Part shown: positions 1 through 7,033 of the stretch, in pieces
How the letters are laid out: each line of letters begins with the position of its first letter
Position numbering within the stretch: the stretch's first letter is position 1
Origin: an uncultured Selenomonadaceae bacterium
Lineage (GTDB): Bacteria; Bacillota; Negativicutes; Selenomonadales; Selenomonadaceae
Assembly: GCA_905233965.1 (NCBI GenBank)
Contig: CAJOFG010000043.1
Span: 1-9,913 of the forward strand
Length of the DNA: 9,913 nucleotides
Reading direction: 5' to 3'
Notes under the pieces: model-generated
What the model saw: only the letters and a program-made list of their open reading frames with translations
Databases searched by the model: none
What the model was told of the DNA's origin: nothing
Position numbers and translations under genes: made by a program

Positions 1-1
1 T

Positions 2-1012
2 TACATTCCCGAACAATTTGTGGAATATCTCGGCGCGGGTGTCACCGTTTTTTTTCTGACGCAGATAATTTGCGGCATACTCGTTTTGATGTCGCTTGCC
101 GTCCGTGCGATTTACCGGAAGTATCAAAAGCCCGCCGCATTCAGTCCGGAGCGTCGCAAAGTTTTGGCTTACGGAATTTTTTATCCGATTTTTTCCGTCG
201 TCATCGCTCTCTACGGAAACAGGATTGAACGGCTTGAAACGGTCGATAATTTTTTCGACATACCGATAAAAAATTTGCCGGACGAACTCGACGGGTTCAG
301 AATTGCGCAGATAAGCGACGTTCATCTCGGCGCGTATTATTCGCTCGACAAATTGAAAATTCTTCTGCAACGAATTGCCGACGCAAAGCCGGATTTGCTG
401 GCGATAACCGGCGATATTTTCGACAGCGTAAAAATGAATCCGCAGGCAATAAAAATGGTGGACGACTTCACCGAAAAATTTAAGTACGGGATTTATTATT
501 GTCACGGTAACCACGAACATCATCGCGGGATAAAAGCGATAACCGAAATGTTGGAGAAAACGAAAATTCATTGTCTGGTGAATGCGTCGGAAAATGTCAC
601 GTCGAAACTTTACATTCTGGGTGTCGATTATCCGCGATCGTCGCCGGTAATGAGTTCCGGAGGACGCGGCGACCTCGACGAAGTTTTTGAGGAGCAAAAG
701 CGCGAATTTGTCGAATCGGCGTTGACCGGTGTCCCTTACGACGCGGTTTGCGTTTTGCTTGCACATCACCCGGAATTTATCGACGACGGCGCGAAAAAAA
801 ATATCCCGCTCACTTTGACGGGACACACTCACGGAGGGCAGATAGGATTTTTCGGACTGCCGATCCTTCCGTTATTCAAATACACCCGCGGCATGATTAA
901 GACCGGAGAAAATTTCGGTTACGTTCACGTCGGCAACGGGAGTTGGTTTCCTTTTCGGCTCGGTTGTCCTCCGGAAATCGCATACTTCACGCTGAAAAAA
1001 AATAACGCTTGA
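2..1012 (+). CDS. Membrane-anchored calcineurin-like metallophosphoesterase (YkuE-type), 5' end outside window
   Basis: Predicted metal-dependent phosphohydrolase. The fold's metal-binding motifs are all present in order. Counting from the GTG at position 20 they are D100-x-H102 (SDVHLG), G131-D132 (TGD), G163-N164-H165-E, H249/H250 (AHHPEF) and G268-H-T-H271-G-G. Two hydrophobic segments precede the catalytic domain, at about residues 8-31 and 50-67, so the domain is probably held at the membrane. The reading frame is open to the window edge (Y-I-P-E-Q-F before the GTG) and the GTG has no convincing ribosome binding site. I therefore read this as a 5'-partial gene, not a 330-residue protein. 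The organisation resembles the COG1408/YkuE group, some of which act on cell-envelope or lipid-linked phosphates. The substrate here cannot be read from sequence. A terminator directly after the stop closes this transcription unit. Confidence 0.9.
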   Translation, partial: YIPEQFVEYLGAGVTVFFLTQIICGILVLMSLAVRAIYRKYQKPAAFSPERRKVLAYGIFYPIFSVVIALYGNRIERLETVDNFFDIPIKNLPDELDGFRIAQISDVHLGAYYSLDKLKILLQRIADAKPDLLAITGDIFDSVKMNPQAIKMVDDFTEKFKYGIYYCHGNHEHHRGIKAITEMLEKTKIHCLVNASENVTSKLYILGVDYPRSSPVMSSGGRGDLDEVFEEQKREFVESALTGVPYDAVCVLLAHHPEFIDDGAKKNIPLTLTGHTHGGQIGFFGLPILPLFKYTRGMIKTGENFGYVHVGNGSWFPFRLGCPPEIAYFTLKKNNA

Positions 1013-1040
1013 TTGTCGGAAACACCGGCAATTTTTTTTT
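1013..1040 (+). terminator. Rho-independent terminator after the metallophosphoesterase
   Basis: Starting one base after the TGA stop, a 7-bp stem (TTGTCGG / CCGGCAA, one G-U pair) encloses the loop AAACA and is followed by nine T residues at 1032-1040. An alternative fold (CGGCAA / TTGCCG, 1026-1031 with 1039-1044) would put the T run in the loop. The first fold has the standard terminator layout. Confidence 0.8.
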
Positions 1041-1067
1041 GCCGACGTGATTTAATCAAATTTTAAT
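1039..1067 (+). promoter_or_regulatory. Possible promoter for the 45-codon ORF
   Basis: TTGCCG (1039-1044), a 17-bp gap, then TTTAAT (1062-1067): four of six and five of six matches to the sigma-A consensus. The region is AT-rich, so chance matches are likely. This is the only spacing-correct pair I noticed between the terminator and the small ORF. Confidence 0.3.
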
Positions 1068-1137
1068 GAACCTCTAAAAAAATTTTAATTCGGCAATGCG
1101 AAGATTTTAAAAAGTTCAAAAAGGGCGGTGATAAAAA

Positions 1138-1275
1138 ATGTTTGCGCTTGCGGGGTTAATCGGATTTGTTTTCGGTCTGCCGAATGTTTTTGTCATCGCC
1201 TGTTTAATCTTGTCACTGATGTTTGACAGTCGGTCGCATGAAAAAAATTCGGAGGAAGAAAACGACCGGAAATAA
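1138..1275 (+). CDS. Small single-span membrane protein, 45 aa, unknown function
   Basis: I do not recognise this ORF. It starts at ATG with a GGCGGTG stretch a few bases upstream as ribosome binding site. It encodes a hydrophobic segment at about residues 2-29 (starting MFALAGLIGF) followed by a charged, hydrophilic tail (about residues 30-45, ending ENDRK). This layout is typical of small bacterial membrane proteins with a cytoplasmic or surface tail. It lies between the terminator of the upstream gene and the convergent purH-like gene, and its TAA ends three bases before that gene's stop. Support is the ribosome binding site, the clean hydrophobic-then-charged organisation and the otherwise unexplained gap. 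Against it are the short length and the lack of any recognised homologue. A chance ORF is possible. Confidence 0.45.
   Translation: MFALAGLIGFVFGLPNVFVIACLILSLMFDSRSHEKNSEEENDRK
1241..1271 (-). terminator. Weak terminator candidate downstream of the purH-like gene
   Basis: Read on the minus strand just after the purH stop, an imperfect stem (TTCCGG with CCGAA, one bulged C, loop of about 13 nt) is followed by seven T residues. The stem is short and bulged and lies inside the convergent small ORF. It is offered only as the best available 3' end for the purH transcript. Confidence 0.3.
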
Positions 1276-1278
1276 TTT

Positions 1279-2451
1279 TCAGTGGTGGAACAATCTTATT
1301 CCGGTCATCGCCATGACAATTCCGTACTTGTCGCAAGTTTCGATAACGTTGTCGTCGCGAATTGAGCCGCCGCTCTGCGCGATAAATTCCACGCCGGATT
1401 TGTGCGCCCGTTCGATATTGTCGCCGAACGGGAAAAAAGCATCGGACGCAAGCGAAACGCCCTTCAAATTTTTCAGCCAAGATTTTTTTTCTTCGTCGGT
1501 AAATTTTTTCGGTTTCTCGGTGAAAATATTTTTCCACGCGTCGCCTTCAAGAAGGTCATCGCTTTCCGAACCGATATAAACATCAATCGCGTTGTCCCGG
1601 TCCGGTCTGCGAACGTCCGGCTTGAACGGGAGATTTAAAACTTGCGGACTTTGACGCAGGAACCAAAAATCGGCTTTGTTCCCGGCAAGTCGCGTACAAT
1701 GAACCCGGCTTTGTTGTCCGGCACCGATTCCTATTGCCTGTCCGTCCTTCGCGTAGCAAACCGAATTTGACTGAGTATATTTCAAAGTGATGAGCGCGAT
1801 TAACAGATCGCGTTTTGCATTTTCCGGGAAATTTTTTTTCGCCGTCGGAATTTCTTTCAGACAATCCGGCGAAATTTTTATTTCGTTGCGTCCCTGTTCA
1901 AAAGTTATTCCGAAAACCTGTTTGCGTTCCTGCGGCTCCGGCTTGTACTCCGGATTCATTTTCAGCACGAGATAATTTCCTTTGCGTTTGGCTTTCAAAA
2001 TTTCCAACGCTTTATCCGAATAAGCCGGCGCGATAACTCCGTCGCTGACTTCGCTTTTCAAAAATTTTGCGGTCGATTCGTCACACTCGTCGGAAAGAAT
2101 TGCAAAGTCGCCGTAAGAGCTCATTCTGTCCGCTCCGCGTGCGCGAATGTAAGCCGCCGCCTGCGGAGAAATTTCTTCCGGCGCGAAATAAATTTTTTTC
2201 AAAACGTCGTCAAGCGGAAGACCGACAGCCGCACCGGCCGGGCTGACGTGTTTGAAAGATGCCGCCGCAGGAAGTCCGGTTGCCTCGCGAAGTTCCCGGA
2301 CAAGTTGCCAACCGTTGAGCGCGTCCAACAAATTTATGTAACCCGGTCTGCCGTTCAAAACTTCAAACGGCAAATTTTCTCCCGACTCCATGAAAACTTT
2401 CGCCGGCTTTTGATTCGGATTGCAACCGTACTTCAATTCCAATTCATTCAT
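1279..2451 (-). CDS. purH: Phosphoribosylaminoimidazolecarboxamide (AICAR) formyltransferase, stand-alone
   Basis: Transfers a formyl group from 10-formyltetrahydrofolate to AICAR, giving FAICAR, the penultimate step of de novo purine synthesis in the cytoplasm. The 390-residue protein starts MNELELKYGCNPNQ and carries the K67-H68 pair in KHVSPAGAAVG, matching the catalytic Lys-His of the transformylase family. Near the C-terminus are SDAFFPFGDN (about 336), FIAQSGGSIRDD (about 356) and the terminal RLFHH, all hallmarks of the PurH transformylase domain. The N-terminal IMP cyclohydrolase domain of bifunctional PurH is absent, and the length suits the short stand-alone form found in several anaerobic Bacillota. 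IMP cyclohydrolase must then be encoded elsewhere. The ATG at 2451 is chosen over an upstream in-frame start because GGGAGGG lies seven bases before it. A promoter sits just upstream. The symbol refers only to the formyltransferase half of PurH. Confidence 0.93.
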   Translation of the reverse strand: MNELELKYGCNPNQKPAKVFMESGENLPFEVLNGRPGYINLLDALNGWQLVRELREATGLPAAASFKHVSPAGAAVGLPLDDVLKKIYFAPEEISPQAAAYIRARGADRMSSYGDFAILSDECDESTAKFLKSEVSDGVIAPAYSDKALEILKAKRKGNYLVLKMNPEYKPEPQERKQVFGITFEQGRNEIKISPDCLKEIPTAKKNFPENAKRDLLIALITLKYTQSNSVCYAKDGQAIGIGAGQQSRVHCTRLAGNKADFWFLRQSPQVLNLPFKPDVRRPDRDNAIDVYIGSESDDLLEGDAWKNIFTEKPKKFTDEEKKSWLKNLKGVSLASDAFFPFGDNIERAHKSGVEFIAQSGGSIRDDNVIETCDKYGIVMAMTGIRLFHH

Positions 2452-2488
2452 AAAAATTCCCTCCCGAAAAATTTTTTTCTCACACCTG

Positions 2489-2517
2489 ATTATAAAATTA
2501 AAAATCCGGTTCGACAA
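2489..2517 (-). promoter_or_regulatory. Sigma-A-type promoter for the purH-like gene
   Basis: On the minus strand TTGTCG (2517-2512), exactly 17 bp, then TATAAT (2494-2489): a perfect -10 and a four-of-six -35. The predicted start near 2482 gives a leader of about 30 nt carrying GGGAGGG at 2459-2465. This leader is too short for a purine riboswitch. Confidence 0.6.
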
Positions 2518-2545
2518 TACAAAAAATTTCACGCGAAATAAAATC

Positions 2546-2574
2546 TTCAAAGGCTTGATTTACTGTGCTATAAT
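2546..2574 (+). promoter_or_regulatory. Extended -10 promoter for the glycosyltransferase
   Basis: TTCAAA (2546-2551), 17 bp, then TATAAT (2569-2574) preceded by TG at 2566-2567, which makes a full TGnTATAAT extended -10. Transcription would start near 2581, leaving a leader of about 50 nt. It points away from the purH promoter. The two -35 boxes lie about 28 bp apart. Confidence 0.65.
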
Positions 2575-2601
2575 CTTTCCGATAACGACTTTATTTTTTC
2601 T

Positions 2602-2612
2602 GTCGTCACGAC
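2602..2612. promoter_or_regulatory. Short dyad in the glycosyltransferase leader (possible operator)
   Basis: GTCGTcACGAC is a perfect 5-bp inverted repeat around one base, about 20 bp after the predicted transcription start. The half-site ACGACT also occurs at 2585-2590, so in RNA the 2602-2606 arm could form a small hairpin with 2585-2589. Its role as an operator or leader hairpin is a guess. Confidence 0.25.
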
Positions 2613-2631
2613 TGATTATGGTGAAAAAATT

Positions 2632-3645
2632 ATGGACAAAATTACAATCGTAGTGCCTTGCTACAACGAGGAAGAAGTGATTGAGCTTTTTTATCCGGAA
2701 GTTCAAAAGCACGTTGAAAATATTCCGGATTGCAAATTCAATTATCTTTTCGTGAATGACGGGAGCCGCGACGGCACTTTGGAAAAACTGCGCGCGCTTG
2801 CCGAAAAATATGAGAACATAAATTATTTGAGTTTGTCCCGGAATTTCGGCAAAGAACCCGCGATGATGGCGGGGCTGGATTATGCGGACGGCGACGCGGT
2901 GATTATCATGGATTCGGATTTGCAACACCCGCCCTCCGCAATTCCGGAAATGGTCAGACTTTGGCGCGAAGGTTACGACGATGTTTGCGGCAAGAGAACG
3001 GATCGCGCCGGCGAAACTTTTTTCAAGCGGACTATGGCAAATCTTTTTTACGCGATGATGAAGAGAGCCGGCAACCGGTACGAATTGCAAAGAGATGTCG
3101 GCGACTTCAGACTTTTGGATCGCCGGTGCATTGAAGCACTCCGATTGATGCGCGAAAATCAGCGGTTCACGAAGGGACTTTTTACTTGGGTCGGTTTCCG
3201 GAAAAAAGAATTTCCTTTCGCCGTGCAACCTCGTGCGGCGGGAACGACGACTTGGAATTATTTCGCGCTGTTCAATTTGGCGATGAAGGGAATGACTTCG
3301 TTCACGACCGCGCCGCTCCGAATGATGATTTTTTTGGGACTCAGCGTTTCGTGTTTCGCGATTATCTATATGCTTATCGTTTTGTTCGACGCGCTCTTGT
3401 ACGGTGACCCGGTTGCAGGCTATCCGACTTTGATGACGGTATTGCTTTTTCTGGGCGGCACTCAACTTTTGGCACTCGGAATTATCGGCGAATATCTGGG
3501 ACAAATTTTTTACGAAAGCAAACACAGACCGATTTATTTAATCGACGAAATGAACGGCGAACGAATGGTTTATTCCGGATTCCCCGCGCCTAAAGAAAAT
3601 TTCACCGCGCCGCGCGAAAATTTTAAAACGCCGACAAAAAAATAA
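2632..3645 (+). CDS. Family 2 glycosyltransferase, polyprenyl-phosphate hexose transferase type (GtrB/CsbB/DPM1-like)
   Basis: Likely transfers a sugar from a nucleotide sugar to undecaprenyl phosphate on the cytoplasmic face of the membrane, supplying a lipid-linked donor for cell-envelope decoration. Residues 1-220 form a GT-A domain: VVPCYNEEE at 7-15, NDGS at 42-45, MDSDLQHPP at 93-101 (the D94-x-D96 metal/nucleotide site), RDVGDFRLLDRR at 154-165 and QRFTKGLFTWVGF at 177-189. Two membrane spans follow at about 229-253 and 264-287, then a cytoplasmic tail with a short near-repeat (PKENFTAP/PRENFKTP). Length (337 aa) and layout match the GtrB family. The ATG has GGTGA seven bases upstream and a good promoter before it. 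No flippase or acceptor transferase gene lies next to it, so the sugar and final acceptor are unknown. It appears to be a single-gene unit ending at a shared terminator. Confidence 0.9.
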   Translation: MDKITIVVPCYNEEEVIELFYPEVQKHVENIPDCKFNYLFVNDGSRDGTLEKLRALAEKYENINYLSLSRNFGKEPAMMAGLDYADGDAVIIMDSDLQHPPSAIPEMVRLWREGYDDVCGKRTDRAGETFFKRTMANLFYAMMKRAGNRYELQRDVGDFRLLDRRCIEALRLMRENQRFTKGLFTWVGFRKKEFPFAVQPRAAGTTTWNYFALFNLAMKGMTSFTTAPLRMMIFLGLSVSCFAIIYMLIVLFDALLYGDPVAGYPTLMTVLLFLGGTQLLALGIIGEYLGQIFYESKHRPIYLIDEMNGERMVYSGFPAPKENFTAPRENFKTPTKK

Positions 3646-3661
3646 TTTTACGATTTACCGC

Positions 3662-3701
3662 AAAAAAAATTCCCCGCGTTTCGACGTGAGGAAATTTTTT
3701 T
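3662..3701. terminator. Bidirectional terminator with UUCG tetraloop
   Basis: A 10-pair stem (3670-3679 with 3684-3693; one C-A mismatch and one G-U pair) is closed by the stable tetraloop TTCG (3680-3683). It is flanked by eight A (3662-3669) on one side and seven T (3695-3701) on the other. It can stop both the glycosyltransferase transcript and the convergent flagellar operon, whose last stop codon (3700-3702) overlaps the T run. Confidence 0.85.
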
Positions 3702-4911
3702 ATCTTCCGGTAAGACGGTGACGGGTGAGTTGCTGAACAAGTTCCACTGCGCCGCGTCCCAATCCGGTTTCGCGTGCAATTTCTTCAACGGTTTTTCCGG
3801 AGAGCAACATTTCCCGGATACTTGCCGCGTCTGCCGCCGAAACGTGTTTCGACACGTCGATTTTTTCTTCCGGCTCCGGCTCGGAAACTTCCGGGGCTTC
3901 GCGGACTTCCCGGACGGGTGGCGGCGGCGTTGCATTTTTAATCGCGCTGAGTGCCGCCTTGCGAATTTCTTCCGTACGTTCGCCGGAAATTTTTTCGCTT
4001 GCCGTTACCCGTTGCTGTCTTTCCGCCAAAGCCCGCGCCTGTCTTTCCGCTATAGTGCCGGATAATTCTTCGCTGAGCAATGCGGCTTGATTTGTTTTTC
4101 GTGCCGGCGTTTCGATTTTCACCGGTCCGGCCTCGACGGCTTTTACCGGTTGCGTCGTAACTTTTGAAAGAATGATTGAATCTCTGTCCGGCGGTTTTAC
4201 CGGAGAAATTACCGGTTGCGGCGCGATTTCCGGTTCCGTCATTGTTTGCTCCAAAACTTTTGAGAAAGCCGGTTCCTCTTCCTCCGGGACGGGTTCAATC
4301 GGTTGCACGGGGAGCGTGGAAGTTTTTCGCAACATGGGCGGCGGCGGTATCGGAGTTTGTACGCGATTGACCGCCGGCTGCCGATTTAAAAGTTGCGCCA
4401 AAGTTTGTGAGTCTATCGCTCCGCCGTTTTGCAGGATTGAGTTGAGCAACGGATTCGGCGGCATTTGTGCCAGAGTGTTTAACATCGGCGGTTGCTGAGG
4501 GACTTGGAAATTTATCGCCGAATTTATTTTCCGTTCGACTTCGTCCATCTGCCTTTGCATGGATTGAACGTCTTCAACCGCGTCATCGAGTCGGGCGAGC
4601 AGGTCGCGAATTTCTCCGGATTGTCCTTCGCCGCGTTTCAGCAACTTTCTCAACTCCGCGACGCGCCCTTCAAGTTGCGTCCGGTTTCTTTCGGAGTCGT
4701 CGAGAAGATTTTCCAAATGCGACGCTTGACTTTCCATGCGCCCGATAATTTCGTTCGCGGTATTTTCAAGCTCCCTTTTAAATCTGTCCGTCGATTCTTC
4801 TATTTCTCTGTGTTCACGTTCATTTTGCTGTTTTTTTCGCGCATTGAAACGGACGACGAAAACTATTCCGATCCCCAGCACGATAAGTATCAGCATCAAT
4901 TCGGTAATCAT
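3700..4911 (-). CDS. Membrane-anchored coiled-coil protein with C-terminal HTH-like domain (DUF6115-type, SwrB-like position)
   Basis: The 403-residue protein has one N-terminal span (about 3-21) followed by a basic stop-transfer patch (RFNARKK). A long charged coiled coil follows at about 25-130. A proline/glutamine-rich low-complexity linker (about 135-350) contains runs such as PIPPPPMLRK, PEEEEPAF and TPPPPVREV. The compact C-terminal segment at about 362-396 (IREMLLSGKTVEEIARETG...GAVELV) looks like a helix-turn-helix of the DUF6115 kind. In B. subtilis the gene after sigD is swrB, a small single-span coiled-coil protein that promotes flagellar basal-body/export maturation. Anchor, coil and location agree with a distant SwrB counterpart, but this one is far longer because of the linker. 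The function is inferred from context, not shown. A ribosome binding site (AAAGGTG) precedes the ATG. This is the last gene of the operon. Confidence 0.8.
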   Translation of the reverse strand: MITELMLILIVLGIGIVFVVRFNARKKQQNEREHREIEESTDRFKRELENTANEIIGRMESQASHLENLLDDSERNRTQLEGRVAELRKLLKRGEGQSGEIRDLLARLDDAVEDVQSMQRQMDEVERKINSAINFQVPQQPPMLNTLAQMPPNPLLNSILQNGGAIDSQTLAQLLNRQPAVNRVQTPIPPPPMLRKTSTLPVQPIEPVPEEEEPAFSKVLEQTMTEPEIAPQPVISPVKPPDRDSIILSKVTTQPVKAVEAGPVKIETPARKTNQAALLSEELSGTIAERQARALAERQQRVTASEKISGERTEEIRKAALSAIKNATPPPPVREVREAPEVSEPEPEEKIDVSKHVSAADAASIREMLLSGKTVEEIARETGLGRGAVELVQQLTRHRLTGR

Positions 4912-4933
4912 TTTTCACACCTTTGAGGTCAAA

Positions 4934-5266
4934 TTAAAGTGAGATGTCAAGGTAACGACCGCGTTTGGGATCGACTGCCAATCTTTCACGCGGTTTCTTT
5001 TCCTCTTCGTCGTCATCTCTTTTTTTCGAGCGTTTGTAATAATATCCTCCGCCGCGACTTTGCCGCTCCGGGTCGTCTTTAATCGTGCCGCCCTCCGCGT
5101 CGTCTTTGTTTTGAACCTGCGACTGTTTCATCTCGGTTTCCTTTTCACGGCGCACGGTATCCAAATCCTGTTGCAACGCCGCCGCATGATTCATGTTGTG
5201 CTGAACTTGCCCCGCATTTTGTGCGTTCGCGTAAGTCATCTGCACTCCCACCGGTGCAATTTCCAT
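4934..5266 (-). CDS. Small charged protein of the flagellar operon, 110 aa, unknown function
   Basis: I cannot assign a function. The soluble 110-residue protein has a predicted helical first half (about 12-50, rich in Q, N, A and H, then K/E). A Gly/Tyr patch follows (GGGYYYKRSKKR, about 72-83), then a strongly acidic-basic stretch (DDDEEEKKPRER) and the short terminal motif GRYLDISL. From memory, proteins of similar size with charged bodies and a G-x-x-(I/L)-D-I ending occur at the same place, downstream of sigD/fapA, in other flagellated clostridia-like genomes. I cannot confirm this here. The start is well supported by GAGGAGGCG eight bases before ATG 5266. It lies 46 bp after fapA and 22 bp before the SwrB-like gene, so it is almost certainly co-transcribed. 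Confidence 0.75.
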   Translation of the reverse strand: MEIAPVGVQMTYANAQNAGQVQHNMNHAAALQQDLDTVRREKETEMKQSQVQNKDDAEGGTIKDDPERQSRGGGYYYKRSKKRDDDEEEKKPRERLAVDPKRGRYLDISL

Positions 5267-5312
5267 TCCAAACGCCTCCTCGTATTATAAGTCCATAACC
5301 TGAATAAATTTT

Positions 5313-7013
5313 TCAGTAAGGTCCGAGAGTAATTTCTCCTTCCTCCAAAGACATCGTGCAGTGATGATATTCTTCCTGAACATTTTTTACTACGGCATTT
5401 ACCGAAAGTCTGGCTCCCGGATAAATTACGTCGTCGGCTTTAATTTTTCCGTTCTTCATTTCGGAAAGTTTTGATTCAAGCTCCAAAATTTTTTGCTCGT
5501 CGCGTTTCAACTGTCCGGCTATCGGGAATTGCGAACGCGTCAGCGCGTTAATCCGGTCTATCCTCTCCTGCGGCAAACTGCTTATGTCGATTTTTGAAAG
5601 CGTGTTCAATGTCTGAGTGATGTGCATTAAACGCTTTTTGCCCTCTTTGTAATTCTTGCAGACCTCGTGATATTCTTTCTGCAAATTCGGGTCAACGCCG
5701 ACGGAAACGCGGGTTATAACGTAAGCTTGATTGCCGATAACTTTTGCTTGCACTTCTTCGCCGGAAACGGTTAAGCCGCCGGTAATTTGTCCGTGCTTGC
5801 CCTCGACGATAATTTTTTTCCCGGCGCGAAGCTGAGAGTGTAAAGCAACGTCGGCAACGTAAATGTCACGTCCCGCCTCAACGACGGCATTTTCGGTAAA
5901 TGCGGCGCGAACGTCAAGATCTGCGTGAACTTTTCCGCGTTTCGCTCCGGTAACTCCGCCGCCGACTATGACGTTTCGCCCGACAACCTCCGCGCCGTGA
6001 ACACTGCCTTTAATTTCGATATCGCCGGTTGCCTTGACGACAAAGCCCTGTTTAACGTCGCCGTTTATCAAAACACTTCCGTCAAAATCAATGTCGCCGG
6101 TTGCAACTCCGACTGCACCTTTAATCACAAGTCGCGGATCAATGCTTATCTTGGAGCCGGTATCGACAATCTGTCCGTTAATTTCCGCTATCAGCTGATG
6201 TTCGCCGAGAACCTTCGTATTTTTTCCCTGCGGCATCGGAATGGGTCTGCCGTTTTTCGCGGGAACGGTATCGCCGAAAACATTTTTGCCCGGCTTGCCC
6301 TGCGTTTGAGGAACGCGAATTGCAAGTGTATCGTTCGCCTTGACCAGAACGAACAGATTCAAATTTTTATAATCGACGCGGTCGTATTCGTCAATGACCG
6401 GACGACCTTTAACGCCCAAGTCAAATTTTCTGTCAATGTAAGCGTTTTCTCCGTTCACCGGCGGCTCACCCTTCGCCGCGACGAATGGCGCAAGACTTCC
6501 CACGCCGCGCTTGATTTCTTCTTCATCAATGCCGAAGATGACATTTTTTTCCGTCAACGCCTCCATGACCATATCGAAAGTCGGAAGTTTGGAACCGTGC
6601 GACGTGTCGTATTTAATCATGACTTGCATCCTGTCCCGGCTCACGTCAACGATAAGTTTCGCGTACTCTTCCGCAAGATTCGGCGCACCTTCGTATTCGC
6701 CGCTCGCGATTTGTCGGAGTTGTTCCTCGCTTATGTCAACGTGTCCGGCGATTTTTTGCGGCAAACCGTTTGCGTCGCGCATGGTTCTTGACAGGAGCGC
6801 AACATCGTAGTCGGCAACATTGCAGTCTTTCAAAATTTGGCGCATATCGGACAACTCGAACAGGAGAGAGGCCGCATCATTGGGATATATCGTCAAATAA
6901 ACGCCGTCTTCTCTGAACTCAAACAAATATCCGGCTTCGGTACTGCCCAAAGACGGATATAAATTTTCGCCCTCCATGAAATTTTCTTTGTCAACAACTT
7001 TTTCATCTGCCAC
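5313..7013 (-). CDS. fapA: FapA/DUF342 polymer-type beta-helix flagellar assembly protein
   Basis: A 566-residue member of the DUF342/FapA family (COG1315). FapA was characterised in Vibrio as needed for flagellation and placed at the cell pole. Its role in Bacillota is largely inferred from gene position. Residues 30-290 form the N-terminal FapA domain, with the characteristic stretch around 187-265 (YIDRKFDLGVKGRPVI, then GKPGKNVFGDTVPAKNGRP). Residues about 295-440 form a right-handed beta-helix of short repeated strands (GDIDFDGSVLINGDV, GDIEIKGSVHGAEV, GRDIYVADVALHSQL). Residues about 442-525 form a coiled coil with a break near 475-500, and the end is beta-rich. The start is the GTG at 7013, preceded by AAGGAGGG at seven bases. 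An in-frame extension to 7340 would overlap the sigma factor gene by about 300 bp and has no ribosome binding site. Only 20 bp separate it from the sigma factor stop. Confidence 0.92.
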   Translation of the reverse strand: MADEKVVDKENFMEGENLYPSLGSTEAGYLFEFREDGVYLTIYPNDAASLLFELSDMRQILKDCNVADYDVALLSRTMRDANGLPQKIAGHVDISEEQLRQIASGEYEGAPNLAEEYAKLIVDVSRDRMQVMIKYDTSHGSKLPTFDMVMEALTEKNVIFGIDEEEIKRGVGSLAPFVAAKGEPPVNGENAYIDRKFDLGVKGRPVIDEYDRVDYKNLNLFVLVKANDTLAIRVPQTQGKPGKNVFGDTVPAKNGRPIPMPQGKNTKVLGEHQLIAEINGQIVDTGSKISIDPRLVIKGAVGVATGDIDFDGSVLINGDVKQGFVVKATGDIEIKGSVHGAEVVGRNVIVGGGVTGAKRGKVHADLDVRAAFTENAVVEAGRDIYVADVALHSQLRAGKKIIVEGKHGQITGGLTVSGEEVQAKVIGNQAYVITRVSVGVDPNLQKEYHEVCKNYKEGKKRLMHITQTLNTLSKIDISSLPQERIDRINALTRSQFPIAGQLKRDEQKILELESKLSEMKNGKIKADDVIYPGARLSVNAVVKNVQEEYHHCTMSLEEGEITLGPY

Positions 7014-7033
7014 AGTGCGTCCCTCCTTTCCGA

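Noticed and set aside
2452..2631. Purine riboswitch upstream of purH
   Set aside because: The predicted leader is only about 30 nt and no aptamer-like three-way junction is visible.
2618..2653. Short ORF (11 codons plus stop) overlapping the glycosyltransferase start
   Set aside because: It has no ribosome binding site of its own. The GGTGA inside it serves the real start at 2632.
2560..3525. 321-codon minus-strand ORF opposite the glycosyltransferase
   Set aside because: It lies wholly antisense to a gene with clear GT2 motifs, its translation is rich in R/H/S with no recognisable domain, and it has no convincing ribosome binding site. It is a shadow of codon usage on the other strand.
5284..5289. 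TATAAT on the minus strand before the 110-aa gene
   Set aside because: No acceptable -35 at 16-18 bp, and the implied start would fall on the ribosome binding site itself.
5735..5742. GCCGATAA on the plus strand, resembling a sigma-28 -10 element
   Set aside because: No TAAA-like -35 at about 15 bp, it lies inside and antisense to fapA, and it has no gene downstream on that strand.
5925..6791. 288-codon plus-strand ORF opposite fapA
   Set aside because: FapA/DUF342 motifs run through the whole region on the minus strand. The antisense product has atypical composition and no domain.
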